Source: JAACFF01 sp963807975
GTDB taxonomy: Bacteria > Chloroflexota > Anaerolineae > Promineifilales > Promineifilaceae
NCBI GenBank assembly: GCA_963807975.1
Contig: CAWEDV010000001.1
Coordinates: 1,984,001-2,048,000, forward strand
Direction of reading: 5' to 3'
DNA length: 64,000 nucleotides
Shown here piece after piece: positions 25,726 to 33,934 of the stretch (position 1 is the stretch's first letter; each line of letters starts with the position of its first letter). The notes beneath the pieces were generated by a model, which was not told the DNA's origin, searched no databases, and saw nothing but the letters and a program-made list of their open reading frames with translations. The position numbers were made by a program, and so were the translations under genes.

Positions 25726-27252
25726 TTAACGTCTTAATGCATCACATGCCGGGCAGCCGCCGCCAGGACGGATCATGGCATAACCGGCCTGAGGGTCGCC
25801 GTTGGGATCATATCCCGTGAAATCTACATTGAAAATGATGACCAAGCGCGTTTTTCCGCTGGATGCGGCGATATCAACCGCTTCGGCCAACCACTGCGCA
25901 TGTTCATCCACTGTATTACCGGCAGCCCAGCCAAAATTTGGGGAAATGCCGGAGAAACCGTCAGGGGACACGTAGCCAAGCTCGGTAAAGCAAACCTTGA
26001 CCGCACCGCCAAAGGTATTGTAGTAGAGGTCCATGGTTGGTTTGAAATACCAACTGTAGTGATCGCCTGTGGACGGTCCGGCGGGATGGCCAGTGGTAGC
26101 ATAGGGTGAGGTTGCGCCCGCATTGTGGTGCACACCGATACAATCCATATAGCGCGAAGCACCCGCGGCAGCCATTCCGGCCAAGTATCGGCTGTCCGAC
26201 CAGGCATTGGTGCCGTTGTCAAAACCGGTGGGGGCTAAAGCGCCTCCGATAACCATAACGTTGGGGTTGGCTGTCTTGATCGCATTATAGGCTGGGGCCA
26301 GCATATTATTGACGTAGGAAGTGGGATCAATTTCCCCTGCCGGCCATTCAAAATCGATATTTTCTTCGTTCCATACTTCGATGGCATCTGGGCCAAGAGC
26401 AGCAACCCCACGCAAAAATTCGACATAACTACCAAAATCAATACCGCCAGGGCCAGGATAGGTCGCCGCACCAGGAATGGAAAGCAGCACCTTAAAGCCG
26501 CTGTTGTGTGCATCAGCGATGCGTCCGGCAACTGCGTCGGGAGAATCGCCCGGGGACCATTTGTGCTGGAATTTGACCCAGTTCATGCCCACGCTCTTCA
26601 TCAATTCGCGCTGGCTGAAACTTTGCGTCTGGCCTCCGATCTCAAAGCTGCCCCCATAGTTAGGCGCGATCGCCGCAGGTGGAGGCGGTGCGGCTGGTGC
26701 TGCAGGGGCCGCGGCTGCTGTTTCCGGAGCTTGTTCGGCAGCTTCTGGCGCTGGCGCGGCCGGTGCGCCTCCAGGTACGAGTAATACCTGACCCAAACCG
26801 ACGATAAATGGTTCATGAATATCATTCAAATCGGCCAAAACGAGATAGTTAGTTCCAAATTGGGCAGCAATCTTCGAGAGGCTGTCTCCAGCTTGGACCG
26901 TATACGTACCCGGTGCATCCTGCGCAGGCGCCGGGGCGGGCGCAACGGCTGCAGGAGCTGGATCCGGAGCAGCCGGGGCGGCTGGCGCTGCAGGAGCTGG
27001 TGCTTCCTCCGCGGGCGGCGGGACAACTCCACCGGCAGGAATTACAAGCACCTGTCCGGGCTGGATGACGTAAGGCTCTTCAATGCCGTTGGCGGCAGCA
27101 AGGGCCAGCCAGTCGACACCCAACCTACGCGCAATGGCGATCAAGCCCTCATTGGGTTGAACTGTGTATGTATCCTGAGCGAAGGCGGGGATGATAGATA
27201 CGGCTAATAAAAGAATGACAAGAATGGAGATAATCCAACGTCGCTTGTTCAT
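25726..27252 (-). CDS. Secreted protein with two LysM domains and a clan-A glycoside hydrolase-like domain
   Basis: A 508-residue exported protein. The signal peptide (1-25) ends AFAQ. LysM domains at about 28-73 and 116-161 (YTVQPNEGLIAIA and YTVQAGDSLSKIA) bind peptidoglycan or other GlcNAc polymers. They are joined by Ala/Pro-rich linkers. The C-terminal 300 residues read as a TIM-barrel glycosidase. The candidate acid/base Glu is in IEVWNEEN and the nucleophile Glu in VCFTELGY, with HH in CIGVHHNAG between them. The protein probably acts on wall-associated or extracellular polysaccharide, but the substrate is unknown. A GAGAGG element lies about 9 nt before the ATG. Confidence 0.82.
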   Translation of the reverse strand: MNKRRWIISILVILLLAVSIIPAFAQDTYTVQPNEGLIAIARRLGVDWLALAAANGIEEPYVIQPGQVLVIPAGGVVPPPAEEAPAPAAPAAPAAPDPAPAAVAPAPAPAQDAPGTYTVQAGDSLSKIAAQFGTNYLVLADLNDIHEPFIVGLGQVLLVPGGAPAAPAPEAAEQAPETAAAAPAAPAAPPPPAAIAPNYGGSFEIGGQTQSFSQRELMKSVGMNWVKFQHKWSPGDSPDAVAGRIADAHNSGFKVLLSIPGAATYPGPGGIDFGSYVEFLRGVAALGPDAIEVWNEENIDFEWPAGEIDPTSYVNNMLAPAYNAIKTANPNVMVIGGALAPTGFDNGTNAWSDSRYLAGMAAAGASRYMDCIGVHHNAGATSPYATTGHPAGPSTGDHYSWYFKPTMDLYYNTFGGAVKVCFTELGYVSPDGFSGISPNFGWAAGNTVDEHAQWLAEAVDIAASSGKTRLVIIFNVDFTGYDPNGDPQAGYAMIRPGGGCPACDALRR

Positions 27253-27568
27253 ATATTGTACCTCTCTATAGTTTAAAGCTAGGCGGAGCCCAACAGGGCA
27301 GAGACAAAGAATTGAATAATAGATATGGGGACTCTTGCCATCTCATCTCGGTTGACGTGCCTCAACTCATGCAGACTCCAGGTGACATTAGCAGCATGTA
27401 TGCATGATTATAGGCATCTATTGGTTTCGTTCAAGCTTAACATGATAAAAGTTATGCCTGAGCAGTGGTAAAAACGCCCCCTTTCTGCTACCTTAATACC
27501 GTTTCCTATTGTCAATAGGGACCGGGTTTTCAACCATGGTCTGACCAGAATCAAGTGCGGATAAGATA
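27253..27568. other. Divergent intergenic region with a 15-bp palindrome
   Basis: A 316-bp gap between the divergent LysM-glycosidase and MoxR genes. I see no gene in it. The one clear element is a perfect inverted repeat CCTATTG-T-CAATAGG at 27505-27519, about 50 bp before the moxR start, which could be an operator or a leader hairpin. Confidence 0.45.
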
Positions 27569-28507
27569 ATGATTGCAGAAACTGCGGCTAAGCTTCGCGA
27601 GAACATCCAGAAAGTAATTGTTGGAAAAGATGGGATCATCGATTTGGCGCTCATCGCCATGCTTTGCGAGGGACATCTGCTGCTTGAAGATGTGCCAGGA
27701 ACCGGAAAGACGACGCTGGCAAAGACGATCGCCGCTTCTTTGGGCTGCACCTTCCGGCGCGTGCAGTTCACACCCGATCTACTGCCTTCTGATCTGACCG
27801 GCATCTACTATTACAATCAGAAAGCGCAGGAGTTTGAATACCGCTCTGGTCCGATAATGTCTCAAATCTTACTGGCTGATGAGATCAACCGCGCCACGCC
27901 ACGCACGCAGTCAGCGCTTTTGGAAGCGATGCAAGAGCGGCAAGTGACGGTGGATATCGCCACACACAAGCTGCCGCGGCCGTTTCTCGTGCTGGCGACG
28001 CAAAACCCAATCGAACTAGAAGGCACCTTCCCCCTGCCCGAGGCGCAACTTGACCGCTTTTTGATGAAAGTGGCCATCGGTTATCCGGATGAGGAAGGCG
28101 AAAATGATATTTTACTGCGCTTCGAGAGAAGCGATCCGTTGGACAGTTTAGAGCAAGTTGTGCAGCCAGAAGAGATCATCCAGATGCAGGATGATGTCCG
28201 CCAGGTGCGGGTAGAGACCAGCGTTCGCCGTTACCTGGTAAAGGTTTGCCGGGCTACGCGCAGCCATGAAGAGATCGCTCTGGGAGCCAGCCCGCGGGCC
28301 ACCATGGCCTTATTTCGTACCTGCCAAGCGCGCGCAGCCATCGAAGGACGATCCTTTGTCATCCCCGACGACGTTAAGATCATGGTCCCCCATGTCTTGA
28401 TCCACCGCCTGATCGTCAACCCCCAAACCCGTCTGCGCGGGCGAACAGCGGAAGATGTCATCCGCGAAGTCGTGAATACGGTCCCCGTTCCGGTCGAATC
28501 AGCATGA
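27569..28507 (+). CDS. MoxR-family AAA+ ATPase
   Basis: A 312-residue MoxR ATPase, a chaperone-like AAA+ protein that remodels or activates partner proteins. Walker A is GTGKTTLAKT after LLLEDVP, and Walker B is ILLADEINRA. Sensor 1 lies in LVLATQNPIE, and the C-terminal lid contains GASPRATMALF. Its stop overlaps the start of the DUF58 gene (ATGA), and a DUF4129 membrane protein follows, giving the classical MoxR-DUF58-DUF4129 arrangement. Such clusters are thought to act in envelope or secreted-enzyme maturation; the client here is unknown. No strong Shine-Dalgarno precedes the ATG. Confidence 0.93.
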   Translation: MIAETAAKLRENIQKVIVGKDGIIDLALIAMLCEGHLLLEDVPGTGKTTLAKTIAASLGCTFRRVQFTPDLLPSDLTGIYYYNQKAQEFEYRSGPIMSQILLADEINRATPRTQSALLEAMQERQVTVDIATHKLPRPFLVLATQNPIELEGTFPLPEAQLDRFLMKVAIGYPDEEGENDILLRFERSDPLDSLEQVVQPEEIIQMQDDVRQVRVETSVRRYLVKVCRATRSHEEIALGASPRATMALFRTCQARAAIEGRSFVIPDDVKIMVPHVLIHRLIVNPQTRLRGRTAEDVIREVVNTVPVPVESA

Positions 28508-29955
28508 GTTTTAATGCCTCGGATGTCTATCTTGCTGAAAGGCAAGATAGGGGACAGGAGCGCAAGCTAGCACGCGAGCGCGTATGGAGTGCAGCTTTGA
28601 GAGGCGAAGATGTCGATCTGACGGACGTCGCCAAATCGCGCGGTCTGGCGATGAGCCAGCGTGAGGACAGCATATTCAGTGATGCCTGGATCATGATCGC
28701 CCTCATCGTTCTTGGCGTGGGTTTTATCGCCGGGCGTAACCCAGCCTTGTTGGCATTGGGGGCGGTACTGCTGATCATCGTCGGTGTGAGCACTCTTTGG
28801 CGAAATCTTGCTCTAAGCGGCGTAACGTACGAACGCAGTTTTGATCGTGACCATACTTTTCCTGGCGAACCGGTAGAGATGATGGTCACGGTCACCAACG
28901 GCAAATCCCTGCCCCTTACCTGGCTGCGAATGAGCGATCTGCTGCCCGTATCTCCGGAGCTGGACAATGTGATATCACAAGCATCTACAGAAGTCTCCGG
29001 CAAATATGCTTTAGTTAACAGCTATTCAATGCACGCCTTTGAGATGGTAGAGCGTAAAGTCACCTTACATTTCCCGGCGCGCGGATTCTATTCGTTAGGG
29101 CCTGTCACCTATACATCTGGCGATGTTTTTACGCTTTTCACCATAGAGCGTACTTACAGTGATTCGAATACGATCGTCGTTTATCCGCAGATCGAAAGCC
29201 TGGAGGAACTGGGGCTGCCAGCCAAGGAACCATTCGGAGAACTCAAAATTCGCACTAGCCTCTTCACGGATCCTATCAAGACGCGGGGCATACGGGATTA
29301 CCAGCCCCAAGACCGCTTCCGGGATGTCCACTGGAAAGCGACGGCACGGCGCGGCGAACTGCAGACAAAGATCTATGATCCTTCGACAGGCATGACCCTG
29401 GCCGTTTTTCTCAATGTGGCGACGATGGTCCGCCATTGGCTGGGCTTTTATCCTGAATTGATGGAACGGGTGGTCAGCGTGGCGGCCTCTATGGCCAATT
29501 ACGGCGCTGAACAAGGATGGGGTGTCGGCGTTTATGCCAATGGCAGCTTCCCTGGCTCCGACCAGCCGATTCGCGTGCCACCTGGGCGCTCACCTGACCA
29601 GTTGACCCATATCTTGGAGGCATTGGCAGCGGTAAGGGAATTCGCTACAGCCTCCATTGAAAAAATGCTGCTGCGCGAGAGCCCCACTTTGCCTTGGGCA
29701 TCGACCATTGTCCTGGTAACGGCCGTGGTCACTGACGAGATGATGGTGGCCCTGGTCCGGTTGAAAGAAGCGGGCCGGCGCGTGGTACTGCTCTCTCTGG
29801 CAGATGAGGCAGCTTCATCCGAGCTGGGTGACATACTGACTTACCACATTCATTCTGGCGTTCCCGCCTTTAAAGAGCAGGAATTGACGCCAGACTGGGA
29901 AAGATCAAATGAGCCGGCAGCGAGCCCGTCCATGGAGCAAGGCAGACATGAGTGA
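28504..29955 (+). CDS. DUF58 protein, partner of MoxR
   Basis: A 483-residue DUF58 protein. Residues 1-55 are a charged cytosolic segment. A pair of transmembrane helices follows (about 58-98), then a beta-rich region. The DUF58 core reads GIRDYQPQDRFRDVHWKATARRGELQTKIYD. The C-terminal part resembles a von Willebrand A-like fold (AVFLNVATM, later ASTIVLVTAVV) but lacks an obvious MIDAS DxSxS, so metal-dependent adhesion is doubtful. Its start overlaps the moxR stop by four bases, and its end overlaps the next gene, so all three are translationally coupled. It probably anchors the MoxR ATPase to its client at the membrane. Confidence 0.9.
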   Translation: MSFNASDVYLAERQDRGQERKLARERVWSAALRGEDVDLTDVAKSRGLAMSQREDSIFSDAWIMIALIVLGVGFIAGRNPALLALGAVLLIIVGVSTLWRNLALSGVTYERSFDRDHTFPGEPVEMMVTVTNGKSLPLTWLRMSDLLPVSPELDNVISQASTEVSGKYALVNSYSMHAFEMVERKVTLHFPARGFYSLGPVTYTSGDVFTLFTIERTYSDSNTIVVYPQIESLEELGLPAKEPFGELKIRTSLFTDPIKTRGIRDYQPQDRFRDVHWKATARRGELQTKIYDPSTGMTLAVFLNVATMVRHWLGFYPELMERVVSVAASMANYGAEQGWGVGVYANGSFPGSDQPIRVPPGRSPDQLTHILEALAAVREFATASIEKMLLRESPTLPWASTIVLVTAVVTDEMMVALVRLKEAGRRVVLLSLADEAASSELGDILTYHIHSGVPAFKEQELTPDWERSNEPAASPSMEQGRHE

Positions 29956-31462
29956 AGCCGTCCTCAACTCCGCGGATGAACAGTCAGAGGCGGCAGCCTC
30001 CTGGCAGCTGTGGAATGTAGCCAAGCAGGAACTCCTATATCTTAGCTGGGCTTTGATGGAGATCGCACTGCTGACGCCTCTGGCGCTGACGATCATGGGT
30101 TGGGCCCTTTTTTGGCCTGCTGGCCGGGTGGCCCTGTGGCTGCTGCTGATTATGCTCCTGCCCTTTAACCTAGTACGCATTTTGAGTGCCCTGCAGCAGG
30201 GCAAGAAAATCCAGCGGCGGGTACTAATTGGTGCACTGCTGCTGACGCTGTTGCTCACCTGGCGGCTCCTATTATTCGATTCCGTACAGTTTCTTGATTT
30301 CAGTTGGCTGTCTGATTTGTTGGCCAATATTGGAGCATCAAGCTCACTCTGGTCGCGAACGCTGATTCTTTTTCTCCTGATCATCTTCACCTGGTGGCGA
30401 GGGCTGCGCCTGGTACAGCTCACGCCCGATCTGCACAAAACAGGGCTGCGTCTCCGCGTGGGCATCTTCCTATTTATTCCTATAGCGCTCTTGCCCCGCC
30501 CTGGGAATGATACATGGGGTGTTTTACCTTTTGTCTTGCTCTTCTTCTTGGCCGGGTTAACAACCGTGGCCCTTATCCGCGCCGAGCAAATTGAAAGAGA
30601 GCGCTCGGGCTTCAGCGCCAGTCTCAGCCCTCGCTGGGTGGGGACAATTATTCTGGTCAGTCTGATGGTGGTCCTGGCAGCGGCCGTTTTCGCCATCCTT
30701 GCCGGCGGTGAAACCTTGACCCAGGTAATGGAATGGCTGTCCCCGCTGCGTACGGCCATATTGATCGGAACCTCGGTGGCTTTGGCCACCGCTTTCTATC
30801 TGGCATCCCCCTTGTTGTTCATCCTCAATATCTTTATGACCTGGCTCTCGCAGTTCTTCACGACCCTCTTTCGTGGATTCAGTGACAATTTCGGGCAGGA
30901 TGCGGGGTTAAATCTGGATGGGTTCAATAATTTCTTACCTTCGGAACAGGAGACGGCGCAGATCATTGGCTTCTCGATTCCGCCCGAAATTACACGGGGC
31001 ATGATCATCCTGATCATGCTGGCTATTGTCATATTGGTCTCCTATGGGCTCACACGTCGCTTCCGGCAGCCCTCGCTAACGCCCCAAACAGGCGGGCCAA
31101 GGCGCGCCGCAGGAAGCAGCAGCGTGCCTGGAGATGGTATTGGACAGAGGCTCTTGCAGCGCCTGGGCATCTTGCGCCGCTGGCGAACAGCGGCTTCGAT
31201 CAGGCAGCTCTACCAGGCCATGTGTGATACGGCGGCACGAGAAGGATATTTGCGCTCTCATTCGGAAACGCCTTATGAATATCTTGGCACTCTGGCTGAG
31301 CTTTGGCCAGCCAACCTGCAAGATGCTCGTTTAATCACCGAAGCCTACGTCCGCATACGGTATGGCGAGGTTCCGGAGACCGACGAAGAGCTGCAGGAGA
31401 TCAGGCAGGCGTGGAAGCGGTTAGAAGATTCGAAACCGGTGGAACTGCAGGAGAGATCGTAA
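29948..31462 (+). CDS. Multi-pass membrane protein with C-terminal DUF4129 domain
   Basis: About 504 residues with roughly eight hydrophobic helices. The C-terminal cytosolic domain is of the DUF4129 kind: an IRQLYQAMCDTAAREGY helix, SETPYEYLGTL, and a final helix around RIRYGEVPET. In related clusters this domain ends a transglutaminase-like protein. The catalytic transglutaminase core is not visible here, so this is the membrane-plus-DUF4129 form. I prefer ATG 29948 (AAGG five bases upstream, 8-nt overlap with the preceding stop) to the ATG at 29909. It is third in the MoxR-DUF58 operon and ends just before a degenerate hairpin of the GAAACCCGG family. Confidence 0.82.
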   Translation: MSEAVLNSADEQSEAAASWQLWNVAKQELLYLSWALMEIALLTPLALTIMGWALFWPAGRVALWLLLIMLLPFNLVRILSALQQGKKIQRRVLIGALLLTLLLTWRLLLFDSVQFLDFSWLSDLLANIGASSSLWSRTLILFLLIIFTWWRGLRLVQLTPDLHKTGLRLRVGIFLFIPIALLPRPGNDTWGVLPFVLLFFLAGLTTVALIRAEQIERERSGFSASLSPRWVGTIILVSLMVVLAAAVFAILAGGETLTQVMEWLSPLRTAILIGTSVALATAFYLASPLLFILNIFMTWLSQFFTTLFRGFSDNFGQDAGLNLDGFNNFLPSEQETAQIIGFSIPPEITRGMIILIMLAIVILVSYGLTRRFRQPSLTPQTGGPRRAAGSSSVPGDGIGQRLLQRLGILRRWRTAASIRQLYQAMCDTAAREGYLRSHSETPYEYLGTLAELWPANLQDARLITEAYVRIRYGEVPETDEELQEIRQAWKRLEDSKPVELQERS

Positions 31463-31468
31463 TCACCA

Positions 31469-31499
31469 GAAACCGGGTTCATCGGGAAAACCGGGGTTC
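31469..31499. repeat. Imperfect hairpin of the GAAACCCGGTTTT family
   Basis: GAAACCGGGTT and AACCGGGGTTC can pair with two mismatches around an ATCGGG-containing loop. It lies just after the DUF4129 stop and resembles the perfect copy at 23563-23596. Confidence 0.5.
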
Positions 31500-31517
31500 G
31501 AGGCAGCATATAAGCGT

Positions 31518-32009
31518 ATGATCATCTTTCGCGAAGTACATTATATGCGCCGGGTCTGGTGGGTGATGCTTGTGGTCATCGGTGTATCAGGCTTGATGTG
31601 GTGGGGCTTCATCCAGCAGATCCTGCTCGGGGTGCCATGGGGCAATAATCCCTCGTCCGATTGGATGATGTGGCTGCTGTGGTTGGTGATCGGCATCGGT
31701 TTCCCGCTGGCCTTCATATTCATGCGCCTGGATGTCAAGGTATTGGCGGATGGGGTATCACTTCATTATTACCCTTTGACGAGGCGGCAAATCCCATTTT
31801 CCGACATAGAGAAGGTCGAGGCGCGTACCTACAGCCCTCTGCTCGAATATGGGGGCTGGGGCATCCGCGGGCGGCCCGGTCGCCGCGCCTATAATATCTC
31901 GGGCAATCGGGGTGTGGAGCTGACGCTGCGTAATAGCAATCTGGTCATGATTGGCTCCCATAAAGCGGAAGCTCTGGCCCTGGCCATACAATCGCAGCTT
32001 GCTACCTAG
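31518..32009 (+). CDS. Small membrane protein of DUF6141/PH-like type
   Basis: A 163-residue protein with two transmembrane helices (about 12-35 and 50-70) followed by a soluble beta-rich domain. The soluble part begins at LDVKVLADGVSLHYYPL, continues with an IPFSDIEKVEARTY block and a Gly/Arg-rich YNISGNRGVELTL strand, and ends with a helix (KAEALALAIQSQL). This layout matches the DUF6141 or bacterial PH-domain type of small membrane protein, whose role is unknown. It is downstream of the DUF4129 gene on the same strand but separated by a degenerate hairpin. No clear Shine-Dalgarno is present, and an internal ATG at 31545 is possible. Confidence 0.7.
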   Translation: MIIFREVHYMRRVWWVMLVVIGVSGLMWWGFIQQILLGVPWGNNPSSDWMMWLLWLVIGIGFPLAFIFMRLDVKVLADGVSLHYYPLTRRQIPFSDIEKVEARTYSPLLEYGGWGIRGRPGRRAYNISGNRGVELTLRNSNLVMIGSHKAEALALAIQSQLAT

Positions 32010-32036
32010 ACTGGTTCAATCTTTCGCTGCTGCCGT

Positions 32037-32066
32037 TTGACATTCCCAGCGCGTGTATGCTATTAT
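32037..32066 (+). promoter_or_regulatory. Promoter of the pyrG leader transcript
   Basis: TTGACA (32037-32042) and TATTAT (32061-32066) are separated by 18 bp, placing the transcription start near 32073, about 130 nt upstream of pyrG. Confidence 0.65.
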
Positions 32067-32098
32067 TTCCCCGTTCACCTAACTTTATGGAGTTGCAT

Positions 32099-32143
32099 AT
32101 GAGGCGGCTTTGCGAAAGATACTTTCGCAAATTTTTTTATTAG
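32099..32143 (+). CDS. Possible 14-codon leader peptide ahead of pyrG
   Basis: ATG 32099 is preceded by GGAG with 6-nt spacing and opens a 14-codon frame (MRRLCERYFRKFFY) that ends in TAG at 32141-32143. Its last nine codons span the whole terminator hairpin and T-tract, so a ribosome translating it would disrupt the hairpin. An in-frame ATG at 32087 would extend it by four residues. It is rich in Arg and Phe. Translation is not proven, but the coincidence of frame and terminator suggests attenuation of pyrG. Confidence 0.45.
   Translation: MRRLCERYFRKFFY
32109..32138 (+). terminator. Attenuator-like intrinsic terminator upstream of pyrG
   Basis: TTTGCGAAAG and CTTTCGCAAA form a perfect 10-bp stem with a 3-nt ATA loop, directly followed by seven T. 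It lies about 36 nt after the predicted transcription start and about 65 bp before pyrG, inside the putative leader frame. Confidence 0.8.
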
Positions 32144-32153
32144 AAATTATTGT

Positions 32154-32182
32154 GGGGCACATCACCCGAAGTGATGTGCCCC
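32154..32182 (+). terminator. Second hairpin in the pyrG leader
   Basis: GGGGCACATCAC and its exact complement form a 12-bp stem with a CCGAA loop, followed by a pyrimidine-rich TCTCTCTTT. It ends 22 bp before the pyrG ATG. Confidence 0.6.
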
Positions 32183-32204
32183 TCTCTCTTTGTAGGGGAT
32201 TTTC

Positions 32205-33860
32205 ATGACCAAATTCATCTTCTTCACCGGTGGTGTTGTCAGTTCTGTGGGTAAAGGGGTAACGGCGGCTGCTCTAGGGCGGCTGCTAAAAGCACGGGGC
32301 TTTAAAGTGATGGCCCAAAAGTTAGACCCCTATATCAATGTCGATCCGGGCACGATGTCCCCCTACCAACATGGCGAGGTCTTTGTCACCGAAGATGGCG
32401 CGGAAACCGATCTCGACCTGGGACATTATGAACGTTTCATCGATATCAATCTCAACCAGGCCTCCAATGTCACCACGGGCGGTGTCTATGCGGAAGTGAT
32501 TGCGCGCGAACGGCGCGGCGATTATTTGGGCGGCACAATTCAGGTTATCCCGCATATCACCAATGAGATCAAACGGCGCATCCATGCCGTCGCCGATAAG
32601 AGCGAAGCGGATGTGGTGCTCGTGGAGGTTGGGGGTACGGTGGGCGATATTGAAAGCTTACCTTTCATGGAAGCGCTGCGGCAGATGCGCTCTGACGTGG
32701 GCCATGAAAACACGCTTTATGTGCATGTGACCTTCTTGCCCTATATTGGCGCCAGCGGCGAGCTAAAAACGAAACCGACCCAGCACAGCGTACGCGAGAT
32801 AAGGGGCATTGGCATCCAGCCGGACGTGATCATTGCTCGCGCCGACCATCCTATTCCCAGCGAACATATCAAGAAGATCTCCCTGTTTTGTGATGTCGCC
32901 GAAGAAGCAGTGATCCCGGCAACGACCAGTGAGATTTTTTACAATATTCCCTTGCTGCTGGCGGAAACTGGATTGGATCGCATGGTCGTCAACCGCCTGG
33001 GCCTGGAATCGCGTGAGGAGCCTGACTTGAGTAGCTGGCAGAGCATGATCGACGAGATCCGCCGGCCAAAACCAACCATCCGCATCGGCATTGTGGGCAA
33101 ATACGTGGAACTGCACGATGCGTATATGAGTGTGCGCGAAGCACTCAACCATGCAGGGCATGCCAACAACCGCAAAGTAGATATCGAATGGATTCACTCC
33201 AATGACCTGGAAAAGGGAAAAAGCTGGGATCAGTTCGAAGGGCTAAACGGCATCGTCGTTCCCGGCGGCTTCGGGGAGCGGGGCATTGAAGGCAAGATCA
33301 TGGCTGCCGGCTGGGCGCGAGAAAACAAGGTGCCCTACCTGGGTCTGTGCCTGGGCATGCAGGTAATGTGTATTGACCTGGCGCGCCAAGCCCTGGACAG
33401 CGACGAACCGAACAGCACCGAGTTCGATGCGCAGACGGAACATCCGGTGATCAGTCTCATGCCAGACCAGCATGAATTAGCCGATATGGGGGGCACTATG
33501 CGTCTGGGCGCTTATCCCTGCGATCTGGCAGCGGGCAGCAAGGCAGCGAAAGCGTACGGGCAGGAACGTGTTTCCGAACGGCACCGGCACCGCTGGGAGT
33601 TTAACAACAGTTATCGGGAGCGGTTGGCCGGGGCGGGTATGGTATTCAGCGGCCTGTCCCCAAACGGCCGTCTAGTAGAAATCGCGGAGATTGCTGACCA
33701 TCCCTTTATGGTGGGCAGCCAGTTCCATCCCGAATTCAAGAGCCGGCCCAACAAGCCACACCCTTTGTTCAGTGGTTTTCTGGCTGCAGCGGTGCAGCGT
33801 CAGGAAGCGGCCCAACCTCAAGAAGCGATTGCCGACCAAGTGAATCAGATGGAGTTCTAG
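32205..33860 (+). CDS. pyrG: CTP synthase
   Basis: A 551-residue CTP synthase making CTP from UTP, ATP and glutamine. The N-terminal amidoligase domain starts FIFFTGGVVSSVGKG and contains LDPYINVDPGTMSP, DLDLGHYERF and EVGGTVGDIES, all hallmarks. The C-terminal glutaminase (from about 290) has PGGFGERG, the nucleophile Cys in YLGLCLGMQ, and His/Glu in SQFHPEFKSRP. An AGGGGA element lies 5 nt before the ATG. Expression probably depends on the upstream promoter, leader frame and hairpins. It converges with the aroKB gene. Confidence 0.97.
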   Translation: MTKFIFFTGGVVSSVGKGVTAAALGRLLKARGFKVMAQKLDPYINVDPGTMSPYQHGEVFVTEDGAETDLDLGHYERFIDINLNQASNVTTGGVYAEVIARERRGDYLGGTIQVIPHITNEIKRRIHAVADKSEADVVLVEVGGTVGDIESLPFMEALRQMRSDVGHENTLYVHVTFLPYIGASGELKTKPTQHSVREIRGIGIQPDVIIARADHPIPSEHIKKISLFCDVAEEAVIPATTSEIFYNIPLLLAETGLDRMVVNRLGLESREEPDLSSWQSMIDEIRRPKPTIRIGIVGKYVELHDAYMSVREALNHAGHANNRKVDIEWIHSNDLEKGKSWDQFEGLNGIVVPGGFGERGIEGKIMAAGWARENKVPYLGLCLGMQVMCIDLARQALDSDEPNSTEFDAQTEHPVISLMPDQHELADMGGTMRLGAYPCDLAAGSKAAKAYGQERVSERHRHRWEFNNSYRERLAGAGMVFSGLSPNGRLVEIAEIADHPFMVGSQFHPEFKSRPNKPHPLFSGFLAAAVQRQEAAQPQEAIADQVNQMEF

Positions 33861-33897
33861 TCAGTTAAGAAATCCTTTTGTTTGAGATAAAGAGATA

Positions 33898-33929
33898 GAA
33901 ACGCGGTTTTGCGGAATAAACCGGGTTTC
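33898..33929. terminator. Bidirectional hairpin between pyrG and aroKB
   Basis: GAAACGCGGTTT pairs with AAACCGGGTTTC with one G/G mismatch and an 8-nt loop. It is a further copy of the GAAACCCGGTTTT family, placed between two convergent genes. Confidence 0.7.
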
Positions 33930-33934
33930 ATTGT

